Below, in pieces: positions 10,933-21,561 of a DNA stretch of 64,000 nt. Where the stretch lies: positions 80,808,567 through 80,872,566 of the forward strand of contig CM023482.1 in NCBI GenBank assembly GCA_013339685.2. The letters are read 5' to 3'. The position numbers were made by a program, and so were the translations under genes. How positions within the stretch are numbered: position 1 is the first letter of the stretch; the number at the start of each line of letters is the position of its first letter. The notes below the pieces were generated by a model. The model saw only the letters and a list, made by a program, of their open reading frames with translations, made no database searches and had not been told where the DNA came from. This DNA comes from Hyalomma asiaticum. Its lineage: Eukaryota; Arthropoda; Arachnida; Ixodida; Ixodidae.

Positions 10933-13060
10933 CAGTGTTGTACGCGTTTTTCTGAAACGGGAAAGAAAGCTCGTTCCTCGTTCCTTCGCATTTTCGTAAC
11001 GATGCTCCCATTATGAAAATTGATCGAATGCGAAAGGAACACCTTCCGTGCAGATCAACATTCAGATGATCGGAACGCGTCCTTACATTAACGTTACATT
11101 TGACTTTTAAAATTGAAAATAGTGTCGGGTAACTGAACGGAAATCAAGTGAGCGCGTCGAAGCTCATGTCGAACTACACGTACATCGTACGAATTTGAAT
11201 CGAACCGGTAGCAGGAGATAAAAAAAATATCCAAGGAAACCTTCCTAGATGAATATTTTCAAGAAGCACCGAACATACTCCAGGCATATATCTACTGCAA
11301 CTATGGCGCTCATCTATTAAAAATGCAAGTCATATGGCAATTTCCACTCACCAACGCATGTGAGTAACAAACATTTAACACTAAAAGCTAGAAATATAAA
11401 TTTTAGTTTACTTAGCTTGTATTAATTTGTACTTGACCTACGCCATTAAATACCGGAACAAGATTCCCGCTATGTCGTCAGCATTTCCGATGCGAAGCTT
11501 TTTTTGCTCAGAATTAGCAGCCTTTTTAGCGTTTTAGTATTGCCTAATTTACAGTTCCGGATATAATGATTCCACTTATTTCTCACAATTTTAAAACATG
11601 CGCGGTGCTATTCTTTGCTTGTTCTTTATGGTTGCGCTCAATGTATGCCTCAACGTATGTACCGACGAATTATATATAATTCGGCGGTAGAATAGTCCCG
11701 CACTATACGTAACGGCGGACTATTTTTTCGTTTAGAAATAAGTTTTGTTGCCTGTCAAGTTTGTGTAGAACCCTGACTTCAATTGATGAATGAATGAATG
11801 AATGAATGAATGAATGAATGAATGAATGAATGAATGAATGAATTATCATTTCATGGGACGCCAACAAAAAATGTAGCACCCCAGACAAGAAAGGTCGAAA
11901 GCAGTACAACACAATCCACGCAGCAAAAACGTGTACGCGTGTATACTGGGCGTGGGTTTAGGTCTAAGGAGATCAAATTCTGGTAACCACAATATCTGAC
12001 GCGAATTGTACAGCAACATGTACGCAGAACTCCTTCTTTCTGCAATCGAGTATCAATGAAAAATAAATCAATCTTACCTGCACGTGCTTCTTCAAATTCC
12101 TGCCGATGTCTTGGACGCTCCAGTCGTATTGTTTGATGGAGCACAAGTAAAACATTGTACTGAACATAGGTTTGCGGTGTTTCCATTTCCATCGCATTGA
12201 ATCGATTTGAACATCAGTGGTGTATAGCCATGGTCAGGAACAACCTGTCAGCACTGACTGCAACAGAATCCAGGTTCCATAGGAGGAAAGATGGTCCGTG
12301 GTTGCGGCTCAGACAGAACAAAGGGAAATCCGCTTTCCCTCTCCACGTCATCGGACTCATCGCGCGCACGGTTCCTTGTGCCCCCGGCGGGCGCCTTTAA
12401 GTATAAAAACCGGGATTTGCCGATGGGGTAACGGTGAATGGGAGTCTCGTGAAGTCAATCTGGGAGTGTATACACAGCTAGCCTCTCTAGTGTAAGATTT
12501 TCTGCATGCTTGCTTTTCCGAGTCTCCTGCGTGAACAATGCCAGTGACTCCGACGTTCACACTTGGAAGCCGTAACCGCATTCTCAGAACCAATACGCTG
12601 AGCACCGGTAGTAAAGCGCATGTTGACAGTGTTTTATTTCGAAGGGAGCCGTGGCGGCGGGACCTGAAGGGACGAAAGGAATTTCGCTGTTGCTGTACAA
12701 CTCTGCGTGCGCATCCGGGAGCGTTTTTCTCTAGCGGTCGTATAGCCTGGGAGGGTGGCCGAAAAAGGAGCTAGGGACGTTCTTTGTATGGTTTTCATTT
12801 GATTGAGCGACACCCGCGGCAGGAAAACTAGGACTCGAGGCCCGGCAGGTTGCAGCGTGGCCTATCCGCCCTGCATGATGGGCTGTGATCTGTTCCGTAT
12901 ACCGTGGAAAGTTTACGGAAGCAAGGTCGCTCTTCTTGCCTTTCCTTCGTAAATGAAACGAGTGACCACCACGGTACCACCAACTTTAAAAGGGTCTCTG
13001 CGACACTTTTGTAACGTAGCGTGAAAACGGTGCCCATCAGTCGCAGAGGCTTTCTCTGAA
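10933..13060 (+). mobile_element. Non-autonomous hAT-like element, copy 1 (degenerate)
   Basis: It begins CAGTGTTGTACGCG, then AGCTCGTTCCTCGTTCCTTC, like the reverse-complemented right end of the copy at 55,241-57,221. Colinear matches follow: CACTAAAAGCTAG (about 11,380), GGAACAAGATTC (about 11,457), GGGACGCCAAC (about 11,854), CATGCAGGGCGGATA reversed (about 12,865) and TTCCTTCGTAAATG (about 12,943). An (AATG)n array at 11,788-11,841 interrupts it. The right TIR is too diverged to see, so the end is approximate. No transposase is recognisable; open frames inside are short and not conserved between copies. Confidence 0.72.
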
Positions 13061-13230
13061 CACGTAAGCCAAATATTAGTGCGCTGCTCGCACCTAGGAA
13101 ATCGCAATCTGGTTTCAAATGCGGCCGGAAGCCACCTGCTTTTCTTTCACCATACGACGCCTCAAGGAACATTGAATCCATCGATTGAAGTAAAGAAGTG
13201 CACTAGTTATCCCATAATCGCTTAAATGAC

Positions 13231-13345
13231 CTCGGCGATGCTTTATTTGTTCGTTTTGAGTTCAACAAATAAAGAAGACGTATGTACCTTTCTTTGAGAA
13301 CAACAAAGAAAAGTTAAGCGACGCAGTCGGTGCTGCTTGTGATGT
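13231..13345. repeat. Dispersed repeat shared with about 57,925-58,045
   Basis: Both segments contain TTTATTTGTTCG or CATTTGTTCG, then TTGAG(C/T)TCAACAA, GTATGT, GAGAACAACRAA and a final GCTGCTTGTGATG-like block in the same order. The partner sits beside a LINE 3' tail, so this may be LINE 3' untranslated sequence. Confidence 0.55.
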
Positions 13346-13593
13346 CGTCTGTTGAAAGGCGAGCGATATATATCCAGCTATATTTGAAACCAAATCGCCA
13401 GTTTCCTGGTGCATGCAGGACCAGATACAGTGGCCCTGAAAGAAACGCACTCATGGACAACATGAAGAAAAAAGGGTTCCCACACGCGTGCACCGAACAA
13501 ATTATATATCCGGAAGGTACACGAACGGCTCGCAAGATGGTGTCGGCCCTGCTTATGAAATTTCTCCAAGAGACAGGATTGAGTGTCACGTGA
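13330..13593 (+). pseudogene. Unrecognised 87-codon frame
   Basis: A short open frame that looks protein-like, with charged and aliphatic residues mixed (DNMKKKGFPHAC ... YPEGTRTARK ... LQETGLSVT). It is cut from any start context and no family is recognised. It lies between two TGGTRCATGCAG words (about 13,410 and 13,695) and ends beside an ATC-rich tract (13,668-13,690), so it may be an inserted retroposed fragment. It could also be a chance frame. Confidence 0.25.
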
Positions 13594-13731
13594 CGCATGC
13601 GACATGGACAGAGACGCTATGGCGGAGCAAGTGACGGCCAGATCTGCCATGCGAACACCGCCTGCAGCCACATCACCATCATCACCATCACCCTGGTACA
13701 TGCAGTGCACTAATATTTGGCTCACGTGTTC

Positions 13732-14754
13732 GCAAGAATCCCCACGACAGATTGGCATGGTTTCCAGGCTGTGACAAAAATGTGTTACGGGGCTCCTTTA
13801 AAGGAACGATGGCGTTGCTACGCTATTTTCAAAAAGAACTAGTTTCAGGAACGCCAATGAAACTAGTCATACAAATCCATTGTACCGGCAAGGTGATTGC
13901 GGCGGTATACGCTTCGCAGTACGACGGGGTGGAACAGCAGCACAGAGCTCATTGGCCATGGCCTGTAGCGTGGCATCTGGAGAACTTGTCGTTGAGAAGA
14001 CAGGATTGGCAGGGCGGTGCGTAGCGAAGGCGAGCGCGGAATGAGCGGGGACCACATTTAGACCACCAAGCACGTGTAACTCCACTATTACTCCGTTTCG
14101 GAAAGGTCTCGCGACTATACGTGTCCCTTGGCTACTCGTGTACAACTGCAACACCGCAACTAAATTTCGACCTTGGCATAGATGGTTTAGGGGCCCTTTT
14201 ATTAAAGTTCTTCATTCATGGATTAACTCATGCACACATTACTTACACCACGTGATGCATTGAAATTAGCAGCTAAACAGCCGCGGCGACTACTTGTCGC
14301 TGATTTAATGACGCGTCTCTCTAAGAACCTGTTCCAGATTCCGCCGCCACGTAGTTGAATGGTGATGGCGGCATCTCGAACCACGGAACCTGTAGTCGTT
14401 TTGTCTGCAGGAAAGCGCTTCCTTTGGGAGGATATTGTTGAGCATTTGAAACGCAAGTATTATGTTGCGGAGCTGTCTGACATTTAGAAAAGCTTGGGGC
14501 AATGGCCTTACAGCAATATTATTCAAGGCTTGACTCCGGTGCCTATATACTCTGGTTTTCTGTGGGCTTGCCTCATTCCCACGCATAACGCTTGGCCTGC
14601 AAACAAATTAACTTATCTTCATTATCTTTCTTTTTTTTTTTTTTTGAGTCAACATGGCACGCCGTACAACGGAATTGGAAAAGCTATGGTGAGAAAGAGA
14701 GATGATGGGCGGAAGGCAGGGAGGGGACAAGCTAGATTTTATCCCAAAGTAATT
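13732..14754. other. No feature resolved
   Basis: Weak similarity to the sequence left of 13,060 continues for about 130 bp. Beyond that there are only short frames and a poly-T run at 14,628-14,645. Confidence 0.35.
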
Positions 14755-14890
14755 GTGAAAGTAACTTTCTTGACATTACTCGCTTGAATTAGTTGCATAA
14801 CTAGGTTACCAGCCCACAGAAGTAATTCATATGGTATTTCTCACTGCACCAAAGATATAACTAATTACTGCAATTTCATTGCTACACTTT
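14755..14890. repeat. Dispersed DNA-transposon end, partner of 8708-8860
   Basis: Same orientation and same block order as the partner (GTAACTTTC, ACTCGCTTGAATTA, TTACCAG, CCCACA, AATTTCATT). The left half of the element is missing here, so this is a fragment. Confidence 0.6.
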
Positions 14891-14999
14891 TACATCTGCA
14901 GGGTATACTATACATCAACTCCTGCGGCGAGATTAGTGAAGATGAAACGTGATGTTCCCGAGCGAATGCGTACATACCGCATACGGTAGCGATAAGACA

Positions 15000-15460
15000 A
15001 TGTTGCCACGGCGCGTTTCGTTGCGTGAGCGCAACACTGCACGTTCAGAATCAGACGAGAAAAGACGACGGCACGCCATATCCTCACTTGACAGCGTTGC
15101 CGCGCTGAGATGCATGACGCCGAGGCTGGCTCCGCCCTGTTAGCGGTCTCCGCAGAGCCACATGTTTACGCAGGGTGCACGCGCTGCGCGATAACGCGGC
15201 CAGGCAGTCGATATCGGCGGCCCGGTGGGCGGATTCCCCGGGGAACGGGTGAGGGGGGGCGCGCAAAAGCCAGTTCGGATGCGCGCCGCGCAAGTCGCGT
15301 ATGCAAATGCGTCGCGCCCAAAAGCGCGGGGCTGTTTTAGTTCTTTTCTGTAACAAGTGATCCGCGGAGCGTGTACGCGCGTCGCCGCGTGAATGGAGCC
15401 ATTAATCGCGCCTGATGCGGCGATTCCAGAGCAGCCGTACGTCTTTCTGAAAGCCTGCAC
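15000..15460. promoter_or_regulatory. GC/CpG-rich segment, candidate regulatory DNA
   Basis: The stretch is much richer in G+C and CpG than its surroundings and holds no recognised repeat. It contains an octamer-like ATGCAAAT at 15,301-15,308 and CCATTAATCG near 15,400. No convincing coding frame was found, so any promoter or enhancer role is inference from composition. Confidence 0.3.
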
Positions 15461-15643
15461 TTGAAATGGGGAGCAGTGTCGGCCCGACACCTCTCATGCG
15501 CTGGTTCTGTATACGCTGGCTGTTATACAGTTTCAAATTCAAAGCGATGTACTAGCTTTGGCGGAAGACGAAAAGACGGAATAAAATTGAAGCGTTACAG
15601 AAGAAAGAAGACTGTCAAACGAAAATTGCCGCAGGGTATGCAT

Positions 15644-15877
15644 GATGATGATTTCCAGGGGTTTTACGTCCCAATAACCACGATTTCATTATGAGAGGCG
15701 CCGTATAGTGGAGAGCTCTAGAAATACCTGAGGTTCTTTAACGTCCACTGGCATCGAACGGCACACACGTACAGGCCTCAACATTTCGCCTCCATCGAAA
15801 TGCAGCCGCCGCGGCAGCGATTCGATCCCACGACCCTCGGATCAGCAGCCGAGCCGACCACCGTGGCGAGGCCAGAA
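15644..15877 (-). mobile_element. Ruka-like SINE, type A, with 8-bp target duplication
   Basis: On the minus strand: A-box region (CCACCGTGGCG on plus), B box as GATTCGATCCCACG, TTTCGCCTCCATCGAAATG, GAGGTTCTTTAAC, and the 3' end GGGGTTTTACGTCCCAATAA. It is flanked by TATGCATG at 15,636-15,643 and 15,878-15,885, the direct repeat expected from target-primed integration. Confidence 0.88.
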
Positions 15878-16029
15878 TATGCATGTGAAAAAGCTGTCGA
15901 CGAAAGCGGACGAAAACGGTGTGTGGGCCTGCACCGACACTCGGTATGGTGAACGGCCGCTTTATATAGGACATTGTGAAAGCTTGCCAAGCGTGTCAGA
16001 GTGCTGACTTGGTCGCACGGAGGAGACTA

Positions 16030-16860
16030 ATAATAATAACTGCGATGCGATTAGGGAAAGTGCGCTATTTTGTGCGGTCTTAGCATGCATCAGGCAGCTC
16101 TCGTGTATTGTAGACATGATGAGAAGGGAATTAAAGGGGTCGTGAAAAGAATTTGGAGATCCCGGTTTGTAATTTTCACTGCTTCAATACGCATTCGACA
16201 AGCCAATTCCGAAATATTTCGGCGAAATATTCAGTGCACATTTAACAACGCCCGTTTTAAATCTCAGCTTTCTTGCGCTCCCGAAACGACTATGCGACAC
16301 TACCGGCCGGCGTGGTACTATTTGGTGACGTTGAGTTAAGATACTTTTAAGCTCAAAGGCACAGTGAACTCGCGTTTGCTCTAAAGGAATCAGTTTACTT
16401 GAAAGCTAGAAAGGAAGAAAATACTTGGAAACCGTGCGGTGCCACCATTCGGAAGAAAAGCGGCAGCACGGTTTGTTTTCTCATGGCCTCCGAGGGCGCG
16501 CCAATCTCTGAGGTATGACGGCTACTAAGATGACGTCATCTGCAGAGTTGAGGGGAACGCGCGCAGTGAAACCGAAACCGCGTTTTTTATCGCTCTAAAT
16601 CAACGCACACGGTGCAACGGAACAGTGGATATTGTTCATTGGAGGGTCAGGACCCCGAATACGCACTTAGTACCAAATGTTCAGAAAACGTTTCACGACC
16701 CCTTTAAGGAGTGAGGAAAGTCGTATAATCGGAGGGTCCCGAAAATTCTGACCTCGGGTTTTCTGGCGTGCACGTAATTCTGTATACGTACCGGTCTCCA
16801 TAGCATTTCGCCTCCGAAAACCACCGGCGCTGCCCATGGGAAAATCGAGCCGAGCGGCTA
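16030..16860 (-). mobile_element. Ruka-like SINE, type B, split by a MITE
   Basis: The left piece (16,030-16,130) has the type-B tail side (CGATTAGGGAAAGTGCGCTA). The right piece (16,708-16,860) resumes the body (GGAGGGTCCCGAAAATTCTG, GCATTTCGCCTCC). Between them sits a 577-bp inverted-repeat element. The SINE is strongly diverged, so it is old. Confidence 0.55.
16131..16707. mobile_element. TTAA-bounded MITE (piggyBac-type candidate)
   Basis: Perfect 17-bp terminal inverted repeats TTAAAGGGGTCGTGAAA occur at 16,131-16,147 and, reversed, at 16,691-16,707. The similarity extends inward (AATTTGG against CATTTGG). TTAA at both outer edges fits the TTAA target duplication of piggyBac-type transposition, but the TIR does not have the classic CCC start, so the superfamily is tentative. 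The interior is non-coding and contains the palindrome AGATGACGTCATCT near 16,529. Confidence 0.7.
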
Positions 16861-17434
16861 TATAGGCGCGCCTGCCTGCGCGCGTGGTATATCCATTCCA
16901 TATATATTCCTTCTGGTTATGCATCCGCCTTTTACGCAATTGCCAGAGCAGTTTACTTCGGCACTGGAGACCCAGAGTTCAAATTCCGATGTTCGAATGC
17001 GCTTTACGTTTCCTTGATGTTTATGTGGTGTACGGAGTGAGCTATAACGTCCCTCGCGCTATTATGTGCTTGTGACGTCAGCAGTGTCAGCTGTATCGTC
17101 AACCCCTCCCGTTGTGAAAGGAACGCTATTCGCATTGAAGGAACCTTTATTTGCGTGACCAATGTCAGGGGGTACGACGCGACAGGTAATCAAATACGGA
17201 TGAGAATGCGCGTATGAAGCGACAGCAGCGCTGAGCTGCAAAGAAGTTGACATCACGGCCGGTGCCTAAATGACATACTCGCAATGAACATTCACCATCT
17301 TTGAATGTCGAAGTGCGTGCAAATGGTGCGCACTTGTCTGCACACCCGGTATAAAGAACGTAAAGTGTATGTGTTTGTCAATGGTTGCCCGTCACTCCCT
17401 CTGACGTTATTTTCCTTCTTACTTTTTTATGTCC
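16861..17434. other. No feature recognised
   Basis: Only short frames; no repeat partner noticed within the window. Confidence 0.4.
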
Positions 17435-17510
17435 CCTGCTCCTTTCCACAGTGCAGGGTAGCAAACAGGATTTAAAAAACCGGTTAACCTTCCCGCCTAC
17501 CGAATACTTC
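17435..17510. repeat. Dispersed LINE-tail-like repeat, inverted partner near 53,590-53,665
   Basis: Contains CAGTGCAGGGTAGCAAAC and CCGGTTAACCTTCCC. The reverse complement of the partner has CAGTGTAGAAAACCGG and GGTTAACCTCCCC. At the partner site this motif lies just downstream of a LINE C-terminal coding end, so it is probably LINE 3' untranslated sequence. Confidence 0.55.
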
Positions 17511-18061
17511 TTCTCTCTCTCTCTCTTTCTCTCTCTTTTGTAAGTGAGCGTCTGCCCTCACGTCTCTCTTTATACTTCCGCTTTTGCAACAACTTCGCTG
17601 ACCAAAGTACACAACTAGCGCATTTATCTACACTTAATCACTCAACTTGGCGACCTCGGCGCGCATGCAGTTTCTCGAGGTCCGCATAAACTGATGCTGT
17701 GTTTCGCTGTGTACGATGCCGTGTGGTGATCGGTATATAAACACTTCAGCGCGCAATCGATATTCTTGGCGCGTGAGCGCGCATTTATTGTATATGAAGT
17801 ATCTCGCGGGCTTTTTTTTCTCGAAAAATACAAAAACAAAGCAAGAACATCAACAATTTCAACATTAAATGCATGCCTGACTCAGGTGTTTTCCTAATTG
17901 ACATATAAGCGATTGAAGCAATATTTAAAAAGCTAACTAATTAAAACAACTAAATGATTGATAGTTAGTGATGGAAAAAAGGTGGTAAAAAGTAAAAACA
18001 CCCAGATATAATTTCGATGATTTCGCTGCAGCGCTCAGATATTTTTAAAAACTTCCCTCAA
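17511..18061. other. No gene; (CT)n-rich start, otherwise unassigned
   Basis: A CT-rich tract at 17,510-17,540 followed by AT-rich sequence. The last part may be decayed LINE coding sequence upstream of the fragment at 18,062, but no motif was recognisable. Confidence 0.35.
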
Positions 18062-18175
18062 CCGCCCACTCAAGAGCAGTGGGAGGACCAACTGGCCAAG
18101 TCAAGCCCTGGAGACGAGCTCCGCCTGGTGGACAGAGCGAAACGGGCAGCGAGGAAACCCGGCGTCCCGGAGTGA
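18062..18175 (+). pseudogene. LINE ORF2 C-terminal end (fragment)
   Basis: The frame reads PTQEQWEDQLAKSS ... ELRLVDRAKRAA and ends at TGA 18,173-18,175. An acidic, Trp-containing motif followed by an arginine-rich helix recurs at LINE C-termini elsewhere in this window (33.5, 52.7 and 53.7 kb), which supports the call. The 3' untranslated part continues to about 18,260 (TATCTCTCTCTATC). Everything upstream is missing or unrecognisable, as expected for a 5'-truncated insertion. Confidence 0.55.
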
Positions 18176-18679
18176 GGACGCCGACCACTTGAGGACGACC
18201 CATTGTCGTCTGTTCGACAGTAATGTTTATATCTCTCTCTATCTCTCTTGGTGCATGAAAGTTGGGACATTCTGTATATATGTATATACGTGCTGTTGTA
18301 TCTGTGCACAATTAAGGCCGGTGGCGACGTTGAGCAATGTCGTTTTCTTTCGCTGAGTCCCGAGTCAGTTCGTCGCAATGTCAGCAACGACTGAAGTTGG
18401 CACGCGCGTGTTGTCGCTGTCGTTGGTTGCTAATGATCGCCGCTATACCGTAAGCTGCGCGCCCAACCGAGTGATGCGTCTGGGCGCCCGCGCTCAAAAA
18501 GGAAGTAGGCCACGCGCGACAGCATCGCATTGTTGAGCAATGGAAGGCTTGCACTGTATACACTCGACAGCTGTACAAACAGTGAATGATACGCACCCGG
18601 CAGTTGCTTACAATTCCTTTGTCCCCCGTCAAACTGCGCAGCTTCCGTGTAAACGCTGTTTTAACGTTATGTTGTATAT

Positions 18680-18910
18680 GCCCCGCCACGGTGGTGGTAT
18701 TCGGCTGCTGATCCGAGGGTCGCAGGATCGAATCCTGGCTGCGGCGGCTGCATTTCGATGGAGGCAAAATGTTGAGGCCCGTGTGCTGTGCGATGTCAGT
18801 GCACGTTATGAAGAACCCCAGGCACATGCATGGTCGAAATTTCCGGAGCCCTCCACTACGGCGTCCCTCATAATCAGAGCTGGTTTTAGGACGTTAAACC
18901 TCACAAAACA
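18680..18910 (+). mobile_element. Ruka-like SINE, type A, with target duplication
   Basis: Complete: GCCCCGCCACGGTGG head, CTGCTGATCC, B box GGATCGAATCC, TTTCGATGGAGGCAAAATG, TGTGCGATGTCAGTGCACG, GGTCGAAATTTCCGGAGCCC, and GGACGTTAAACCTCACAAAA. It is flanked by TTATGTTGTAT (18,667-18,677) and TTATGTTGCAT (18,911-18,921), a 10/11 direct repeat. An extra ACATGCA sits before TGGTCGAAA. The body is close to the other full copies, so it is fairly young. Confidence 0.92.
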
Positions 18911-18921
18911 TTATGTTGCAT

Positions 18922-20007
18922 ACCCACGGAAGACGACGAAGTGTCTTCTTGGCGGAACGCTTGTTTCTGCTGCTCTCTGAATTTTGGGTGAAATCTTCGT
19001 CTTTCCGAGGTGTCTGGCCTCCGCGTGTAGCGGCCGTGGACGCGGGGCATGTCGGCGGCCCCGCCTTACCAGAACTCATCAAGGCCGACAGCCGCAAGGA
19101 GGCGATCGAGTACTCCCCTATAGAGACACCGGCGACACCGAGCTGTACTATATATGTCGGAAGACGACTCGCCCGACTATACCTTTACGGAGTAAGCGGG
19201 TGAAGGAAAGATCGTGAACGCGTCGCCGTCAACTCCTGCGAGTATATAACGACTATGAATACGAGGCCTGCTAGCCGAGCACATCATCTTCATGTCTGAA
19301 GAAACCTCAGTCTCAAGCAAACTATAAGAACGCTGAACAGGCAAAGCCTATGGAAGCTTAGCTTAAAAAAAAAAAAAAAGTTACCATCGCGATCAAACGC
19401 GTATACTCTGCGTGAAAAGTGAAGTCATCTACACTCGCCAGTCGCCAGTGCTTGTAATGCTGGGCAGAAAAAGAAAATCTTTTTAGGGTAATCTTATCGA
19501 GCCAGGAATCACACTTGCAGAACGTTGCGTTGGATGCAGTTGCGTAGGACTGCACCAGGTGTCACGCCATGCGAACTGAACACGAGGAGGGTGGATATTT
19601 TTTATCACAATGTACTTCTTAATTGATTGTTTTATTAGTCACTTTCCTTATCAATGCTTGAATTGTTACAGATTTCAGTTTTGAAGTTGTATAGGCTGCT
19701 CCAAAGAAAGTCGCAATCGGGTATTTGTTTATTGTTGACATGTGCTTCGATTTTCTTATTTCTTTTTTTTTTTTTTGGAGAGAGAATTAAAAGCCCTCGA
19801 AATACAAAAAATACGAATGAATGAATGAACTCTCGCTCATTACTATACTCTAGCGTTTTTATGGGAACTTTGATGGGCGCAGGCTGCATTCGCTTATCGC
19901 CGCGAGTTCGAGCTATATTTGAAACCGAATTGCGAACTCCATGGTGCATGCAACATACAAAATGCATGGTTACCCTGAGCAGCAGCGCAGTGTCTCGATC
20001 TCTTCTT
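18922..20007. other. Unassigned; possibly decayed retroelement sequence
   Basis: GC-richer sequence at 18,930-19,250 has open frames without recognised motifs. The part near 19,912-19,950 matches the repeat at 13,090 and 13,382. A poly-A run lies at 19,364-19,379 and a poly-T run near 19,765. Since gypsy gag and RNase H remnants follow, some of this may be their decayed 5' part. Confidence 0.3.
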
Positions 20008-20183
20008 ATGTGCGAAGCTTGTGGCGTCCTAGGACACATTTTGCGATTTTGCAACATCCGATGGTCACGCCACCGAGCTGCACGTCTTCCCCTTCGCAGC
20101 GTTTTGACCGCCCGCTCTCGGCGCAACGGTCGCCACTCATGCCCTCACGATATCCCTCCCCGGCATCTGATCGAATTGCTTGA
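20008..20183 (+). pseudogene. Retrotransposon gag fragment with CCHC zinc knuckle
   Basis: 20,011-20,052 reads CEACGVLGHILRFC, an exact C-X2-C-X4-H-X4-C knuckle as in LTR-retrotransposon nucleocapsids. In an adjacent frame it is followed by a Ser/Pro/Arg-rich stretch (SQRFDRPLSAQRSPLMPSRY), typical of the basic tail after such knuckles; the frame change indicates decay. No capsid region is recognisable upstream. Confidence 0.5.
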
Positions 20184-20338
20184 CGCCGCCACCAGCTCCG
20201 CGTGCTCCACGATCTGCATGGCCGCGGCGACACACAGTCGCCTCCGCCGGAAAAGTAGTCGGTGCGGCCGATGGAGATGAGGCCGCGGGGTGCCAGGAAC
20301 TACTATAACCGAACAATAACCGAACAAATTATACCATA

Positions 20339-20647
20339 AAAGAACAAGAATGCTTAGCGGTGCACATTTGCCGTGCAAAGGTCCCGCTCGTACGTCTATA
20401 TGGTCGACCATTCACCATCGTCACAGACAATTCCCTGTGCTGGCTGGTTTACCTTCGTGAGTCGTGACCCGCCGGGTCGCCTGGCGCTCCTCTGCGTCTT
20501 CAAGAGACCACCTTTACTATTTCCAGCAAGAGCAGCCGTCAATACGCCGACGTGGATTGTTTTCCTAGGATGCCACAACGTGCGACGGATTGCGAAGCTG
20601 ACAACTCCGACAACCTTCCCTTTTGCCTCACTTTCTCGGTGCGTTGA
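20339..20647 (+). pseudogene. Gypsy-type pol remnant, RNase H C-terminal half
   Basis: One frame, with a single internal stop near 20,465, reads KEQECLAV, LYGRPFTIVTDNSLCWL, then RLQETTFTISSKSSRQYADV and DCFPRMP. This matches the order of gypsy RNase H (E of ECLA, VTD, the RLQE helix, SGR-type loop, final DC-SR-like end). Protease, RT and integrase are absent: the RNase H piece lies only about 290 bp after the gag knuckle, so the element has a large internal deletion. Confidence 0.6.
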
Positions 20648-21403
<756 letters not shown>

Positions 21404-21526
21404 GTTTCAAGTTCAATAAACAAGTCCAACCCATCAGTGGACAGGACAGGTAACAAAACACCAGCGAAGAAGAGGTTTAACACGATGTATATCACATGTT
21501 CAGTAAACAAAAATGCCATACATAAG

Positions 21527-21559
<33 letters not shown>

Positions 21560-21561
<2 letters not shown>

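Larger units (their letters stand above)
13058..13731. repeat. Inverted repeat pair, 30-bp arms
   Basis: 13,058-13,087 and 13,702-13,731 are reverse complements with two mismatches in 30 bp; the shared core is GCACTAATATTTGGC. Farther out, related sequence continues at lower identity on both arms: the left arm continues into 13,090-13,123, similar to 13,382-13,420 and 19,912-19,950 (TTTGAAACC and TGGTGC blocks). This looks like head-to-head copies of an unidentified repeat. Confidence 0.6.
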
